Positions 10,934-23,905 are shown, counted from the first letter of the stretch. The stretch: 64,000 nt of DNA from Galeopsis tetrahit (GCA_963675135.1 OY776124.1:5005001-5069000); one strand, 5' to 3'. Numbers and translations: made by a program. Notes: generated from the letters alone by a model not told the origin.

Positions 10934-13664
10934 ATAACAAAACACATGCAACTGATTTAGGTAGAACATATAATCATAGTATTAATTAAGTAATAATTGA
11001 TGTGGAATAAAATGTATTTAATTTCTCACTGGTTTTAAATTAATATATAAGACTCATAATACAATACACCTGACAAGATATGATGAGGAGATCAAATCCA
11101 GACATACAAAAAATCTACGACAGCAAAATTTGGTCCCGAATATGTCCCAAGGTTGTTAAATATAATTAAATTCATAAATATAATTAGTTTCCACTTAAAT
11201 TTAATTTGATTTATAAATTAAAATTCCAAATATTTAATTTAAAATTGGGATGCAGATGCAGTGCACACTAATAATAATAATAACACAAACCATAGCTAAT
11301 TAAAATTGAAATAAATGAAAGATGTTATCAGTTCCATCAAATCTTTTGTTTTCTATATTATTTTTTTTGTTAATTTCTTAGGAATTATATATCTTAGATA
11401 ACGTAGAATCTAATTTAAAAAATTTCTAGTTAAAATTAAAGACAAAAACTATTATAAAACGGTCTAATATATACTTCACAAGACGAGTTTTTATTATTTA
11501 AATTTTGTATGATTCGTGAATTTATAACTCTTTTGATCAAATAATATTTTAAAGTAAAGTGAAGTTTTAGTGAGGATTAGTCTCATTCTTGTAAGTTTTC
11601 CTCCCTCTCTCTTCAGTCGACTGAGAATTTAGAAACCAAAACCTAGATAAAATACTATTCTCTCTTTCATAAAGGTAGCCACATTTTTTCTTTTTTGAAT
11701 TTTTAAATTATAGTCACATTTACTCTTTTACTTAAGTATTAAATATTTTATTAACAATTTTACCCTTAATTAAACTTACTCTATAATTACTCATTAACAT
11801 TGAATTAAGAGTAATTAAGACCTAATTTCTTTGGAATTTAAACGAAATATTAAAAGTAAAATATGTATAGTATTAGTTAAATTTGACCACATTTATTAAT
11901 TTTTCTTAATTTGAGTGTTAAATTAAATGTCGATATCTTTGTGCGATTAATGAAGTATATAATGAGGCTAAAATTAATCAAATGATCATAAACAAAGAAA
12001 AATACTAATCCAGTTAGAGGGTATACCAATTTTATTTGAATATATATTTTCACAAGCCATGCATTTCATATAAGAATTTTTTATTGTATATAATCCAAAA
12101 AAAAAAAAAAGTGAAACACGTGAGCTCAAGACTATAGGAAAATATTCCAAAGTACAGAGTATTTTTTATTTTTTGTAGGTTTCCTTATAAAAAAAATCAG
12201 AAACGTGGTATTTTTTTAAATAGTTAAATAGATAATATTGTCATATACCTAGAAATTCAAATCGGATTAATGAGTGAATAAATTAGTAAGATTGAAATTT
12301 TAAATTTGTTTATAAAAAAATCATTAAATATTATTATTATGTTTATATTTATGACACGTTTGGTTGAGTATAATCACAAATATTTAAGGTTACACCTAAA
12401 TAAGCTTTTCCTTTCTATTAGGTAGAAATGTATAAATCGAGGATGATATTAAATAGGCACTAACTAGTACGGAGTATATTCAGATTTTTTAAATTATTCG
12501 TAAATCGTACTCAACCCAAAAAAAATAAAAATAGAAATCAACTTGGATTAGTCAAATTTCGAGCTCAACTTTTAACTGCTCGAATAATTATCGAGTTCGA
12601 ATTTATAAATACTCTACTAGAAAGACTCGCAAGTCTAATTAAGCTTGAACATTATTTATTATTTTATCAATAATTATATCATTTATATTTATATTGAGAT
12701 AATCGAATCGAGTGGAACTCGAATTTATTTTGTTATAAATTATATTAGAAAAAAAATTTATATTAAATTTTAAGAATTATATAAGTAATCGAGTTTTTTA
12801 TCGAGTCGAGCTCGAGCTTCAATTTTTTAGGTTCGATCGAATTCGAGTCAAGATTTAAGCTCGAGCATCACAATCAAATCGAATTTTGAGCTCAACATTG
12901 CTCAAACTCAATTCATTTGGCACCCCTAACCACAACACAATCACTATATATTCAGTTAATTGATTAGGAAAACAAAACTTAATTATGACTACATATATAA
13001 TGAGACAAGTGACGTATATATATAACTATAATCAAAACCACACGCAAAGGAGAAATATAACCCAATTTATTATTGTGAAGCATAAATATTTTTAACATAT
13101 TATTGATATATTCATTTTTTATAGTAATCAATATTAATATTAAAAAGAAGAATATTTTTATAATATTTATAATATTAAATATCGATAAATATTAATGTGT
13201 AAAGTATTTAAAAAAAATACAGAAAAATATAAAAAAATATCATATAAAATAACATTGCATAATATGCCGACATTTTCAACTTGGATGACAACATCGACAA
13301 CTGGAATCTCGCGTGGGGCGTGTTTGGTTGTTGTGTAGAAGAAGTGGGGCTTAGTCATTTTTCCTTTACACATAAGATCCATATCATTGACCTCAACTTT
13401 ATGGGCTTCAACGCAAAAAGATCAATTGTCAAATTCCAAATTAGTGGTCATAACCACTTTTAGTGAAATAAAGTTTAGTCAAGATTGTGAATGCCACTTT
13501 GGCAACGGATGTAGATGAGTCGAGCCAGTACACGAATTACTCGTGTTCAAATAGAAAAACAAAAAAATCTAAATTAGATTGAATTTAATTGAGTTCAGCT
13601 CGAGCTCAACAATAGTATGCATGTTAGACTATATTCTAGCACATAATTTATATATATATATATT
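10934..13664. other. AT-rich intergenic DNA with CTCGAG-type repeats
   Basis: No supported gene. From about 12540 to 12930 and again near 13510-13620 the sequence repeats phrases such as TCGAGTTCGA and GAGCTCGAGC, a style common in decayed plant transposon ends. A MITE-like tip (ATACTATTCTCTCTTTCATA) starts near 11654 without a clear partner. The rest shows nothing I recognise. Confidence 0.5.
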
Positions 13665-14105
13665 TAAACCTTATATGAAATATTTCATATATGAAATATA
13701 TACAATTAAGGTAAATTTGAGGGGAAAATTGTGAGTTAAATCCGAGTCAACGCGGGTCAAACTTAATTAAAATATATTTTTTCGCTTTCAAGTGTTGTTT
13801 TACTACATGATCAAAATATTGTTACTACAAGGTCAAAACTGTACTACTACAAGTTCAAAAATATTATGAACACTTAATTTTTGGGTGAATTCTTCAAAAT
13901 ACTTTTGACATGTAGTAGTATACTTTTAGTCTTGTAGTGATAATACTTTGACCTTATAGTAACAATATATTGACCATGTAGTAAATTACCTGGTTGCGAC
14001 CCGCAAATTTTTTGGGCAACTCGAATCCAAACTTTTGACCTGCAATTTTTTTAAAATTGTCTCAATTAAACATATTTCATGTATGAAATATTTCACACAA
14101 CACAT
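13665..14105. mobile_element. Foldback / MITE-like element with TACTACATG arms
   Basis: The outer left phrase (tatgaaatatttcatatatg) pairs with an inverted partner near 14075-14095. Inner left phrases at 13798-13860 (TTACTACATGATCAAAATAT, TTACTACAAGGTCAAA) pair with 13905-13988 on the other strand. The whole is about 440 bp of imperfect hairpin with no ORF. Boundaries and target duplication are uncertain. Confidence 0.45.
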
Positions 14106-14511
14106 ATATATAAATAAATATTTTAATCAATTATATAAAATAAAAAGATTTAATTAATATTATGTAAAACATTAAGTTTAGTCGAACTCGAGTTAAAATA
14201 AAAGTTTAATCAATTTTGAGTAGAATTTTGAACTTCGAATTTTAATCAAGTCGAGTTCAAGTTTGACACTACTCGACTCAACTCATTATACCCTAATATT
14301 TTCCAAATGAAACATATATGTTACTTGCTTTTTTGCTCAAATTATGGGTCCACAAATGAGGGGAAATATATAGAGTGTATTTTTTATGAATTGGTTATTC
14401 CTAAGATATGGTCAGAATCAATTCATCAAAGATATTTTTAAATATTTAATTATATATATGTGCTTAAAACTTATTCGTTAAATAGTTAATAAAGAATAAC
14501 AAGAAAAAGAA

Positions 14512-14520
14512 AAACTAGAA
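14512..14520. repeat. Left 9-bp TSD of non-autonomous MULE
   Basis: AAACTAGAA, identical to 15710-15718. Nine base pairs is the Mutator-superfamily signature. Confidence 0.85.
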
Positions 14521-14812
14521 GGGTTGAGGTGTATACCCCTCCAGCTTTGTTAGATACACTCCCCCTTCCATTTTATTAATTAAATATGTATGTAAAATAC
14601 CATATTTACCCTTTTAGTAAAATTTGCAAAATGTTATAGATACATACACCTCCTCACTTAAAACACTAAATCTAATTTTATAAAAACCCTAACCCTAATT
14701 TTGCAGCCGCCGCCGCCACTTTCCGACAGCCTCCACCTCCTCTGCCGCCACAACGTTCGTCGTCACCCAATCAAAATAAATTTAGAAAACTAAAAAAAAA
14801 AATAGTTTTTTT

Positions 14813-14848
14813 TCGACCAACCAGTGTCGATCGACACTGGTTGGTCGA
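14813..14848. repeat. Perfect 36-bp palindrome
   Basis: TCGACCAACCAGTGTCGA (14813-14830) is followed directly by its exact reverse complement (14831-14848) with no spacer. Confidence 0.95.
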
Positions 14849-14917
14849 CCGTAGAATATATCGTCGACGAAAAAAACCTTCGTCGACAACATTGTATGAT
14901 AAAATAAAAATAAAAAA

Positions 14918-15005
14918 TTTGGACAAGAAATGTCGACCAAAAACATTATGGTCGACAAATTGCTGTCAACCACAATTTTTTTGATCGATATTTCTTGTCC
15001 AAAAT
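14918..15005. repeat. Second hairpin in the MULE (GTCGAC-type)
   Basis: The left arm begins TTGGACAAGAAATGTCGACC near 14919. An imperfect inverted copy ends near 15004 as ATTTCTTGTCCAA. Arms are about 38 bp with several mismatches. Confidence 0.75.
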
Positions 15006-15709
15006 TATTAAAAAAAAGGAAAAAAAAACAGAAAAGAAAGAATGTTGCAGTCTTGCTGAGAAAGAAAGAAAAGCGGAAAAAAGGGAAAAAAATTAGGGCG
15101 GAGGCTTACCGTGGGGAATACCGTTGGGGAGAGAAGAGGGAGGCGGCGGCGGCGCCGCTAAGCGAGAGGGGCGGCGCCGCCGCTTGCAGAAATGAAAAAA
15201 AAAAAAAAAAAGAACCTGTTTCAGCGCGGCGACGGAGGGAGGAGGAGTCGGGGGAGAAGGTGGATACAACGGTTTGGGTCGGTGGAGGAGGAGGCGGCGA
15301 CGGCGCTGGGCGAGGGGGCGCCGCCGCCGCTGGTTGCAGAAATGAAAAAGAAAAAAAAAAGAGAGAGAGAGAGGCGGGCGGCGCTAGCAGACGGGCGACG
15401 CTGGAGGAGGGAGACGCTGGAGGCAGGCGGCGCTGGAGGCGGTGGCTTGGGCGGCGATGGGCGCTGGAGGAGGGAGACGTTGGAGGCGGTGGGAGATATG
15501 AGGGTTTGGGGGAAGAAATGAGGATTTGGGGAAGAAATGAGGAAATTAGGCTTTTTATTGGGGGTGTGCATTTATCACACCAATTTTTAAGTTAAAAGTG
15601 TATAATAGACAATTTGGGGGGAGTGCATCTATCTCAGATGTACTTTAATGGGAGTATATGTATCGGGGGAGTGTATCTAACAAAGCTGGAGGGGTATATA
15701 CCTCAACCC

Positions 15710-15718
15710 AAACTAGAA
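15710..15718. repeat. Right 9-bp TSD of non-autonomous MULE
   Basis: AAACTAGAA, identical to 14512-14520. Confidence 0.85.
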
Positions 15719-18394
15719 TCAGTAAATATTATAGAAATATGGGCCTAGTTAAGCATTGTAAGGCCCAAGCAAATAGTGGGCTTATAGTTTCTGGGCATTA
15801 TCAAAATTTTGACTATAAAACTTTCTCAGAATTAGTAATTACACCCTCCATACTTTCAAAGTTATTTATTTTGTCATTTCTTTTGTCACATGATAGCTAT
15901 CATTCTTTTTTTAATTTATCTCAACCTCAACAATCCACTATACATATAATATATTTTTTAATCAATGTGTAAAAAGTAAATTGACAACTCCCGAAAGGAA
16001 TACTACTTTATAACAAAACGAATATCCACCAAACTTAGTATAAGTGCATATGTTTGTGCCCTATGCTGGCCCGCTAGTAGATTGTAGAATTAGTTAATTG
16101 TTGAGACGAATATCGAAACTTAAAAAATAATACTTCATCCGTCCCTTTGAAATTATCGATTTGTCATTTTGGATATTTCATCTATTTTTTTTTTTTTGGA
16201 ATAACCACTATTTCTCTTATTTTTTCTATTTCCTATTTCTCTATATATTTTATGTGGGTTCATTGTTTCAGCTTCTTCTTCCATTGCTGATATTGGACTT
16301 CTAAATGGGCTACAAACGGGCCGTATTATTCTGAGATTTGGGCTGCAATTGTTGTGGCCCAGTGGGTTGAATTTTTTTATTTTTTTTTTGGTTTTAGCTC
16401 TTGATGTTGGAAGTTGGAACACCAGCATTAGTTGCCATATTTTTCCAAATATAAATGTGCACACATACACCCACTTATTAATTATGTTTCTTTCAAAATT
16501 AGGGAGGGGACAGGAAATCTCACAGATCTTATGCGGGTTGAACCAGATCAAATGAATTTTCTTACAAAAATCGCACAAATGTAGATAGAATAACTCAATT
16601 TCAGGTCTGTAGTATTATAAGAGAAAATATGTATTACAGTATTAAAAAAAAAAAGGCCCACCTTCAACATCTACACATGTTTGTCCTTATACTAATACAT
16701 GCGAGATATTGAAAAACTATGATACTAAGTGAACACACAAGTGTTACTAAAATCACAAAATTATATCAAAATTTTATTTCAAACATAAATTTAGCAAGTA
16801 AAATTACAAAAATTCAATGAACGTGAAAAAGAAGGGAAGAATAAGAAATATAAACTCGATTGTGTGCATACTTAATAACCGAAAAATACACCACTTGCGA
16901 GTCATTTGAATCCATTGAGATATTTGAATCAAATTATAAATATCTCAATATATCCACAAATAAATTTCTAAAAAGACATGTGAAGAATAAACCTAGGAAT
17001 AATATAAACCAGCCCCTACATACCTTTATTTATTTGACCAAACCTTAAATTTTCTTTAATATTTTGAAAGTGACCACCAAACGTGAGAAATAATGAACAA
17101 TGTTGTAAATATGAATTATTGGGTACAAAATAATTGAGAAGCTATGACACTAATAAATTTTAAGTATAATTCTATTATAATAATTAACTTTTTTTTTTTT
17201 TTTTTTACGGGAATAGGCAGCTAAAACTTTATGTAGAGGGACTCAATAAATTTCTAGTTATTTTAACCAGTGGTTCAATAGTTAGACGGTTTCGGTTAAA
17301 AAAATCGAACTGAAACTTTATTTAGAGTGGCTCAATTTCAGTTTGAGATTTTCAAAATCGAAACCGATAATTTAAAAGTCGTAACTGAAATCAATAGAAT
17401 TTCGATTCGATTTCCGATTTCGAAAAGAAATGATGGTTGGGTGGTAGAAGTGTAGAAGTCCTTTCTTTATCCGACAGCATTTCAGCTAAACCGGAGGAAT
17501 TGAACATGCTCCCATTCATCACTGTCTCCTCTAGTTATGAGTTTGATTATGAAAATTCGAAGAATTTAAAATATTTGGCTACTTTTTAAAAATTAAGTAC
17601 TCCTTTGTTATTGTTGTTTGGCCTATTTATATTTTTAATTGATAAACAATCTTCATAACTGAGATGTAAAATTGTGAACAGGACGAATGTAGATGACACA
17701 TAAACGTTTAGGTTAATCTTCCCGTTAGTAAATTTGCGATAAAGGGATAATAAATTAATAAACCCTAGTTTGAATTTTGAAATATAAAAAACTTAAAATA
17801 CGTAATAAATTGGTTGTTCTCGGTCTTCATTCCTGGTCATGGCATTATAAATTTTACAATAAAAAATAGAAATTATAGCATTTGTCTTCCTTTTCAATCT
17901 TTAAAGTATAAATATTAATAATTAAAAAAAAAACGGGCTGACCCATTTTTAGCCCGTGACTAACCGATCCGAGCCAAAAGGGATTGGATTTATATGGATC
18001 TACCATTTATCGAACCTTAACTCTGCAGTTATCAGGGTTAAATGGATGTTCAAATAAACAACCCTACCAACATTATTATCAAAATTTGCTCAAATATTAT
18101 TGGTGTAATAGATCATAACTCTTAACAAGTCTAAATTAGAAATTAAATTGAATGGAAATAATGGAGCTGATAGAGTAGAATTAGGGCCCTCATAACAGCT
18201 CTGTATTGTCATTTAACATTCTCATTCATTGCACAATACATTTTAGGGACTTCCCCACCTCCCATCAATAATGTGTTCTTTTTCACTTGGATTTATGTGG
18301 TATTTCTACAAAAAGTAATCACAAATAATAAACATGGACATGCCCTTCTTTGATTTATGGCCTACCCATCTTTAAGGGTAAAAGGGACACTCTT

Positions 18395-18424
18395 TGGGTG
18401 GGTGGGTGGGTGGGTGGGTGGGGG
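18395..18424 (+). repeat. (GGGT)n microsatellite, potential G-quadruplex
   Basis: Seven GGG runs spaced by single T, then GGGGG. Four or more G-runs with short loops meet the usual sequence rule for a G-quadruplex. Confidence 0.85.
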
Positions 18425-18973
18425 AATGTTTGCTGAACCTGAATTCATGTGAGATTGTATTTTTTCAAGTATTAATGTTGTGCATACGAAGTGTCAACAA
18501 TAGTGATACTTTGTATGCATAACAGTTATATTAAAAAAAGTTCACGTGAACTTGAGTTTACACTAGTGTTTATAATATGTGTGTGCGCATGTGTGTTGGG
18601 GTGCTGACACAGGATTAGAACGTAGGAAAAAATAAAATGTGTTTTTTAATACTTGAAACCTGGTTGATCTTTTATGAATACAAGATCACCTATTTATAGA
18701 TGTGAATACACAGAAAAAGTGAAGTGACATTCAACGTGTTCAAAGTTAAAGTTATAATTAAAGACAATTAAAATAATTTGCAAAAAAAGTTAACTTTAAC
18801 AACTGGTTAAAGAGCGGTGAGCCTTGACCGTCTCGTCGTTCTGATTTTGAAAATGAATTGTAGATAAATTGATATCAAAGTTGAAAGTTGTGCTTATTCC
18901 ATATCAGGTGTGGGAGTTGGAGGGGTGGATTAATCATGTTGAGACTTACATGGATGCATTTAATTGGTAAATG

Positions 18974-18989
18974 AACTTGGTTATTGAAT
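18974..18989. repeat. Left target-site duplication of SINE
   Basis: AACTTGGTTATTGAAT, identical to 19104-19119. Confidence 0.85.
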
Positions 18990-19103
18990 GACAAAGTGGG
19001 ATAGCTCAAGTGGTTAGAGCACCACTACCTAGACCTAGGTCCTGGGTTCGAGTCATGGGGAGGGAAAAAAAAGGGATGGGTATTTAACTTTCCATAAAAA
19101 AAA
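18990..19103 (+). mobile_element. tRNA-derived SINE, ~114 bp
   Basis: A short retroposon derived from a tRNA and mobilised by LINE machinery. It has a Pol III A box (TAGCTCAAGTGG, 19002-19013) and B box (GGTTCGAGTC, 19045-19054), 31 bases apart. A short tail ends in a run of A. Identical 16-bp direct repeats flank it exactly. The length is at the short end for plant SINEs. It could also be a retroposed tRNA-like RNA, since little non-tRNA body is present. Confidence 0.8.
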
Positions 19104-19119
19104 AACTTGGTTATTGAAT
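19104..19119. repeat. Right target-site duplication of SINE
   Basis: AACTTGGTTATTGAAT directly after the A-run, matching 18974-18989. Confidence 0.85.
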
Positions 19120-19529
19120 TTGGTAATCTCACAAGTAAATATATTTTGTTTTCAAAACAAATATATATAATATTCTATTTTAACATCTAACAGTTCTAGT
19201 TATTTAAAGATATTTTTAAAATTCATTTTTATCATTAGTTTAATTTTTTCCTCAAATATTGGGCATCAATCGCATGTAGACAAAAATGTCAAAATGTAAT
19301 CATAATTTAAGGCAAACCAATTTCTTAATTAAAGTGTGCAAGTTGAAACATTAAAAACAACAAGCCGATCCAAGTTGAGATGTTAAAGTGTAATCTTCAA
19401 GTAGATGCATGTCCCTAAAAATATGAATCGATATTCAAAAAAAAATCTCTAGAAGTGAACAAACTGTGGATGGAGTAATAAAAGTTTGAATTTGTAAAAA
19501 GATGTATAATGAATTTTTTACACAAAAAC

Positions 19530-20605
19530 TTATATGCAATATTGCATACATGCATTTCAGTCATTCATACACATGTTCTTTATAAATACACCCACAAGCT
19601 TAATTCACACACATTTTTTATAAATACACCCACAAGCTTAATTCACACACACATTTTTTATAAATACACCCACAAGTTTAATTCACACACACATTTTTTA
19701 TAAATGCACCCACTGACAGAAATTGAACATGGTCATCTTCTCCGAGCAGTTTTCGGTCACCTCATGCCGCGGTCGGACGCTGCAATTTACGATGACCTTA
19801 ATCTTTAAATATTTTATATTTCTTTAAATATTCTTTAATACTAATTATTATGGGTCAATGTTATTTTGTATTACGTGCAATAATATATCTTACTACATGC
19901 AATAATATATGTTACTATATAATATAATTTGGGTTACTTAATCAATAAAAAAAAATATATAAAAATTTAAAAGAATCAGTATTACTATATAAAATTGTGT
20001 TATTACTACATGTAATAATTTGTTTTACTACATAAAAAAATTATATGTTACTACATTCTACAGTATGAATTACTATATTGAATAGACGTTTGTTACTATA
20101 TGTAACTTTATCAAATGATCTAATATTTTTTGCATCATCCTATAATAAAACATTTTGTATTACAACATGATTCTTGTGTTTACTACATTCGATAATATAT
20201 GTTACTACGTATTATAATGTGAGTTACTACATCAATAAAAACATTAGAAAAAACGTGTTACTAAATAAAAGAATTTGTATTATTATATAAATAGTTTGTG
20301 TTATTACTACATAAAATAATGTGTATTACTACATATTACAATTTGAATTACTACATTTAATATCCTGCGCTCGACAATAAAATAAAAGATAAAAAAATCA
20401 CAAAAACGAGTAAAATAAACGGATTAAAAATTTCGAATTAAGCTGTCAGTGAGTGTATTTATAAAAAATGTGTGTGAATTAAGTTTGTTGGTGTATTTAT
20501 AAAAAATGTGTGTGTGAATTAAATTTATGGGTGTATTTATAAAGAACATGTGTGTGAATAACTAAAATGCATATATGCAATATTTCATACAAGACTAGCC
20601 CAATT
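19530..20605. mobile_element. DNA element with tandem-repeat-bearing inverted arms
   Basis: The left arm (19530-19722) starts near ATATGCAATATTGCATACAT, then has four ~39-bp units (tataaatacacccacaagct + aattcacacacacattttt), ending at CACTGACAG. The right arm (20445-20605) is the inverse: CTGTCAGTGAG, three units, then GCATATATGCAATATTTCATAC. The interior has a short mixed stretch followed by degenerate TTACTACATG..AATAAT repeats (19850-20350). No transposase and no clear target duplication. It resembles non-autonomous MULE or foldback elements. Confidence 0.6.
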
Positions 20606-20639
20606 TTTTAATATTGTATCTTACTTGTGGGTCGAATAT

Positions 20640-20775
20640 CGTGTCTAATTTATAGGGTGGAGACTCATCGAGTGAACAATTTAATATGAATGAAGTTGCT
20701 TTTAGCAGGAACGAAACTCAGGATGTATATCGTAAGCTCTGATATCATGAAATAATTTTATCGCATCTAAAAGTT
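20640..20775. other. Possible copia LTR/PBS scrap
   Basis: AGCTCTGATATCATG near 20740 reads on the minus strand as a degenerate TGATATCAGAGC, like the initiator-Met tRNA primer-binding site of Ty1/copia elements. No other part is seen. Confidence 0.3.
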
Positions 20776-23700
20776 CGAACTTTTAGAAATATTGTAAATT
20801 AATTCATTTATATTAATTCTAATAGATTTTGGATCATTTTCGTCTTAATATTTTGAAATTAAAAAAAAAACGTAATGTATATAAGAATTAAATTGTAATA
20901 AAATAAGAAATGAGGGTTTGTAGTACAAACACTTGATAGTTTGTTCTTTACTAAAAAAATCGGGTTCAACTTTCGAAAAACACATTTTTGAATATTAGAA
21001 TAAAAAAAAGGTAAGAAAATCTTAGTGTACATAAAAATTATGTTGCATAAGATTTATCAATGAATGTTTGTAGCACAATCTGTTGAGATTATTTGGCTCT
21101 TTGCTTTATAATCGGGTTTGACTCCCGACAAACACATACATTTATTTTGAATTTTCTTAAAAAAAAGTAAGAAAAATTTAGTGTACATAAAAATTATGCT
21201 GCAAAATATTAATCAATGAGTGTTTGTAGCACAATTCCTTGAGATTATTTGGCTCTTTGCTATATAACCGGGTTCGACCCCGACTTGACAAGATTGTGGA
21301 ATATACTTTTTTTTTTATTTACATAGATTTTCATTAACTCGGGTATTGATGCGAATAGTTTTTTTTTTTTAATGTAAAGTGTTTTTTTAACTTAATATTA
21401 TATATATATATAATATTTTACCAATAATATATATATATATACTATATATATATACTCCGTACTATATAAAGTTTATATATTAATTTGGGACGGGTCGGAA
21501 ACCCGCGGGTCGGACATAAGACCCAGACCCGACCCATATTCAATACGGGGCGAATCCGACCTGACTCAAAGCTCGCGAGGTGGGTGGATACCCGCGGGTC
21601 GGGTCAATATTGTCATCAGTTCTCTGAGAGAATCCGTTGAAATCTCTGGTTTTTAGAAGAGATTTTGGATAGTGAAATTTATTTATATTTTTAAAGGAGA
21701 ACCCAACAAAATCCATAGACCGTTGAATACCTAAAGATTTTTAAAGACTTTTTAAAATTCGTATTGAATACCTCAGAATTTTTAAAGACTTTTAAAAATC
21801 CGAATTGAATACACCCAGACTTTGAAAGTCCAAAAAAATCCTACAAAATCCACAACCAATACACCCCACTTAAGTGTACACAAAAATTATGTTGCAAAAG
21901 ATTAATCAATGAGTGTTTGTAGCACAATCCCTTGAGATTATTTGTCTCTTTGCTAAATAACCGGGTTCGACTCCCGATAAAATCCCTTGAGATTAATTGG
22001 CTCTTTGCTATATAACCGGGTTTGACTCCCATCAAACACATACATATAATCGATGAGTGTTTGTTTGAATTTTTTAAAAAAGGTAAGAAAAACTTAGTGT
22101 ACATAAAAATTATGTTACAAAAGATTAATCAATGAGTGTTTGTAGCACAATATCTTTAGATTATTTGACACTTTGCTATATAACCGAGTTTGACTCCCGA
22201 AAACACATACATATATTTTGATTTTTTTTTAAAAGTAAGAAATTTTTTGTGTAGATAAAAATTATGTTGCAAAAGATTAATCAATGAGTGTTTGTAGCAC
22301 AATCCCATGAGGTTAATTGGCTCTTTGCTATATAACTGGGTTCGACTCCCAGCAAACACATACACATATTTTGATTTTTATGTTGCAAAAGATTAATCAA
22401 TTAGTGTTTGTAGCACAATCCCTTGAGATTAATTTGCTCTTTGCTATATAATTGGGTTTGACTCCCGGCAACACATATATTTTGATTATTTTTTAAAAAA
22501 AGTAAGAAAAACTTAGTGTACATAAAAATTATGTTAGAAAAGATTAATCAACGAGTGTTTGTAGCACAATCTCTTTAGATTATTTGACACTTTGCTATAT
22601 AACCGAGTTTGACTCCCGGAAACACATATATATATTTTGAATTTTTTTTAAAAAGTAAGAAAATCTTTGTGTAGATAAAAATTATGTTGCAAAAGATTAA
22701 TCAATAAGTGTTTGTAGCACAATCCAATGAGGTTAATTGACTATTTGCTATATAACTGGGTTTGACTCCCGACAAACACATACACATATTTTGATTTTTT
22801 TTTTTTTTAAAGTAAGAAAAACTTAGTGTACATAAAAATTATGTTGCAAAAGATTAATCAATTAGTCTTTGTAGCACAATCCCTTGAGATGAATTGGCTC
22901 TTTGTTGTATAACCGGGTTTGACTCCCGGCAAACACATACATATATTTTGATTTTTTTTTTTAAAAAAGTAAGAAAAACTTAGTGTACATAAAAATTAAG
23001 TTGTAAAACATTAATCAATGAGTGGTTGTAGCACAATCCCTTGAGGTCAATTGGCTCTTTGCTATATAATCGGGTTCAACTCCCGACAAACAAATACGTA
23101 TATTTAAACAAAGTAAGAAAAACTTAGTGTACACAAAAATTATGTTGCAAAAGATTAATCAATGAGTGTTTGTAGCACAATCGCTTGAGATTATTTGGCT
23201 CTTTGCTATATAATCGGGTTCGACTCCCGGAAACACATACATATATTTTGAATTTTTTTTAAAAAGTAAGAAAATCTTTGTGTAGATAAAAATTATGTTG
23301 CAAAAGATTAACCAATGAGTGTTTGTAGCACAATCCCATGAGGTTAATTGGCTCTTTGCTATACAACTGGGTTCGTCTCCCGGCAAACACATACACATAT
23401 TTTGATTTTTTTTTTTTAAAAGTAAGAAAAACTTAGTGTACATAAAAATTATGTTGCAAAAGATTAATCAATTAGTGTTTATAGCACAATCATTTGAGAT
23501 TAATTGGCTCTTTGTTATATAATCAGGTTCGACTCCCGGCAAACACATACATATATTTTGATTTAAAAAAAATAGAGTAAGTAAAATTTAGTGTACATAA
23601 AAAGTATGTTGCATAAGATTAATCAATTAGTGTTTGTAGCATAATCCCTTGAGGTTAATTGGCTCTTTGCTATATAACCGGGTTCGACTCCCGGCAAACA

Positions 23701-23850
23701 AATACATATATTTTGATTTTTTTAACAAAAATATAAAAACATAGTGTACATAAAAATTAAGTTGCAAAAGATTAATCAATGAGTGTGTGTAGCACAATCC
23801 CTTGAGATTAATTGTTTCTTTTCTATAAAATCGGCTTCAACTCCTCGCAA

Positions 23851-23905
<55 letters not shown>

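Larger units (their letters stand above)
14521..15709. mobile_element. Non-autonomous Mutator-like element, 1189 bp
   Basis: Terminal inverted repeats of about 45 bp begin GGGTTGAGGTGTATACCCCT (14521) and end with the near-perfect inverse at 15665-15709. Identical 9-bp duplications flank it, so this is a MULE. No transposase is present. The left half holds palindromes and hairpins made of GTCGAC words. The right half (15090-15480) is strikingly GC-rich with GCC/GGC and GGAGGC runs, in contrast to the AT-rich surroundings. Long open frames in this GC-rich part on both strands are low-complexity Arg/Gly/Ala/Glu or Pro/Ser/Leu strings and are not convincing genes. The GC-rich block could be a captured fragment, but no domain is visible. 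Confidence 0.85.
15719..18989. other. AT-rich intergenic DNA, no gene seen
   Basis: No coding region supported by similarity or composition. A lone MITE-like tip (ATACTTCATCCGTCCCTTTG) begins at about 16130. From about 17270 to 17420 there are repeated phrases of the TTTCGGTT / GAAACCGA type. Nothing else recognisable. Confidence 0.5.

Noticed and set aside
14930..15595. Long open frames in the GC-rich MULE interior (both strands)
   Set aside because: They are low-complexity Arg/Gly/Glu/Ala or Pro/Ser/Leu strings produced by GC-rich repeats. No domain, no consistent start, and overlapping frames on both strands are equally open.
19509..19703. His/Thr/Lys-rich 64-residue frame
   Set aside because: It is a translation of the 39-bp tandem repeat in the element arm.
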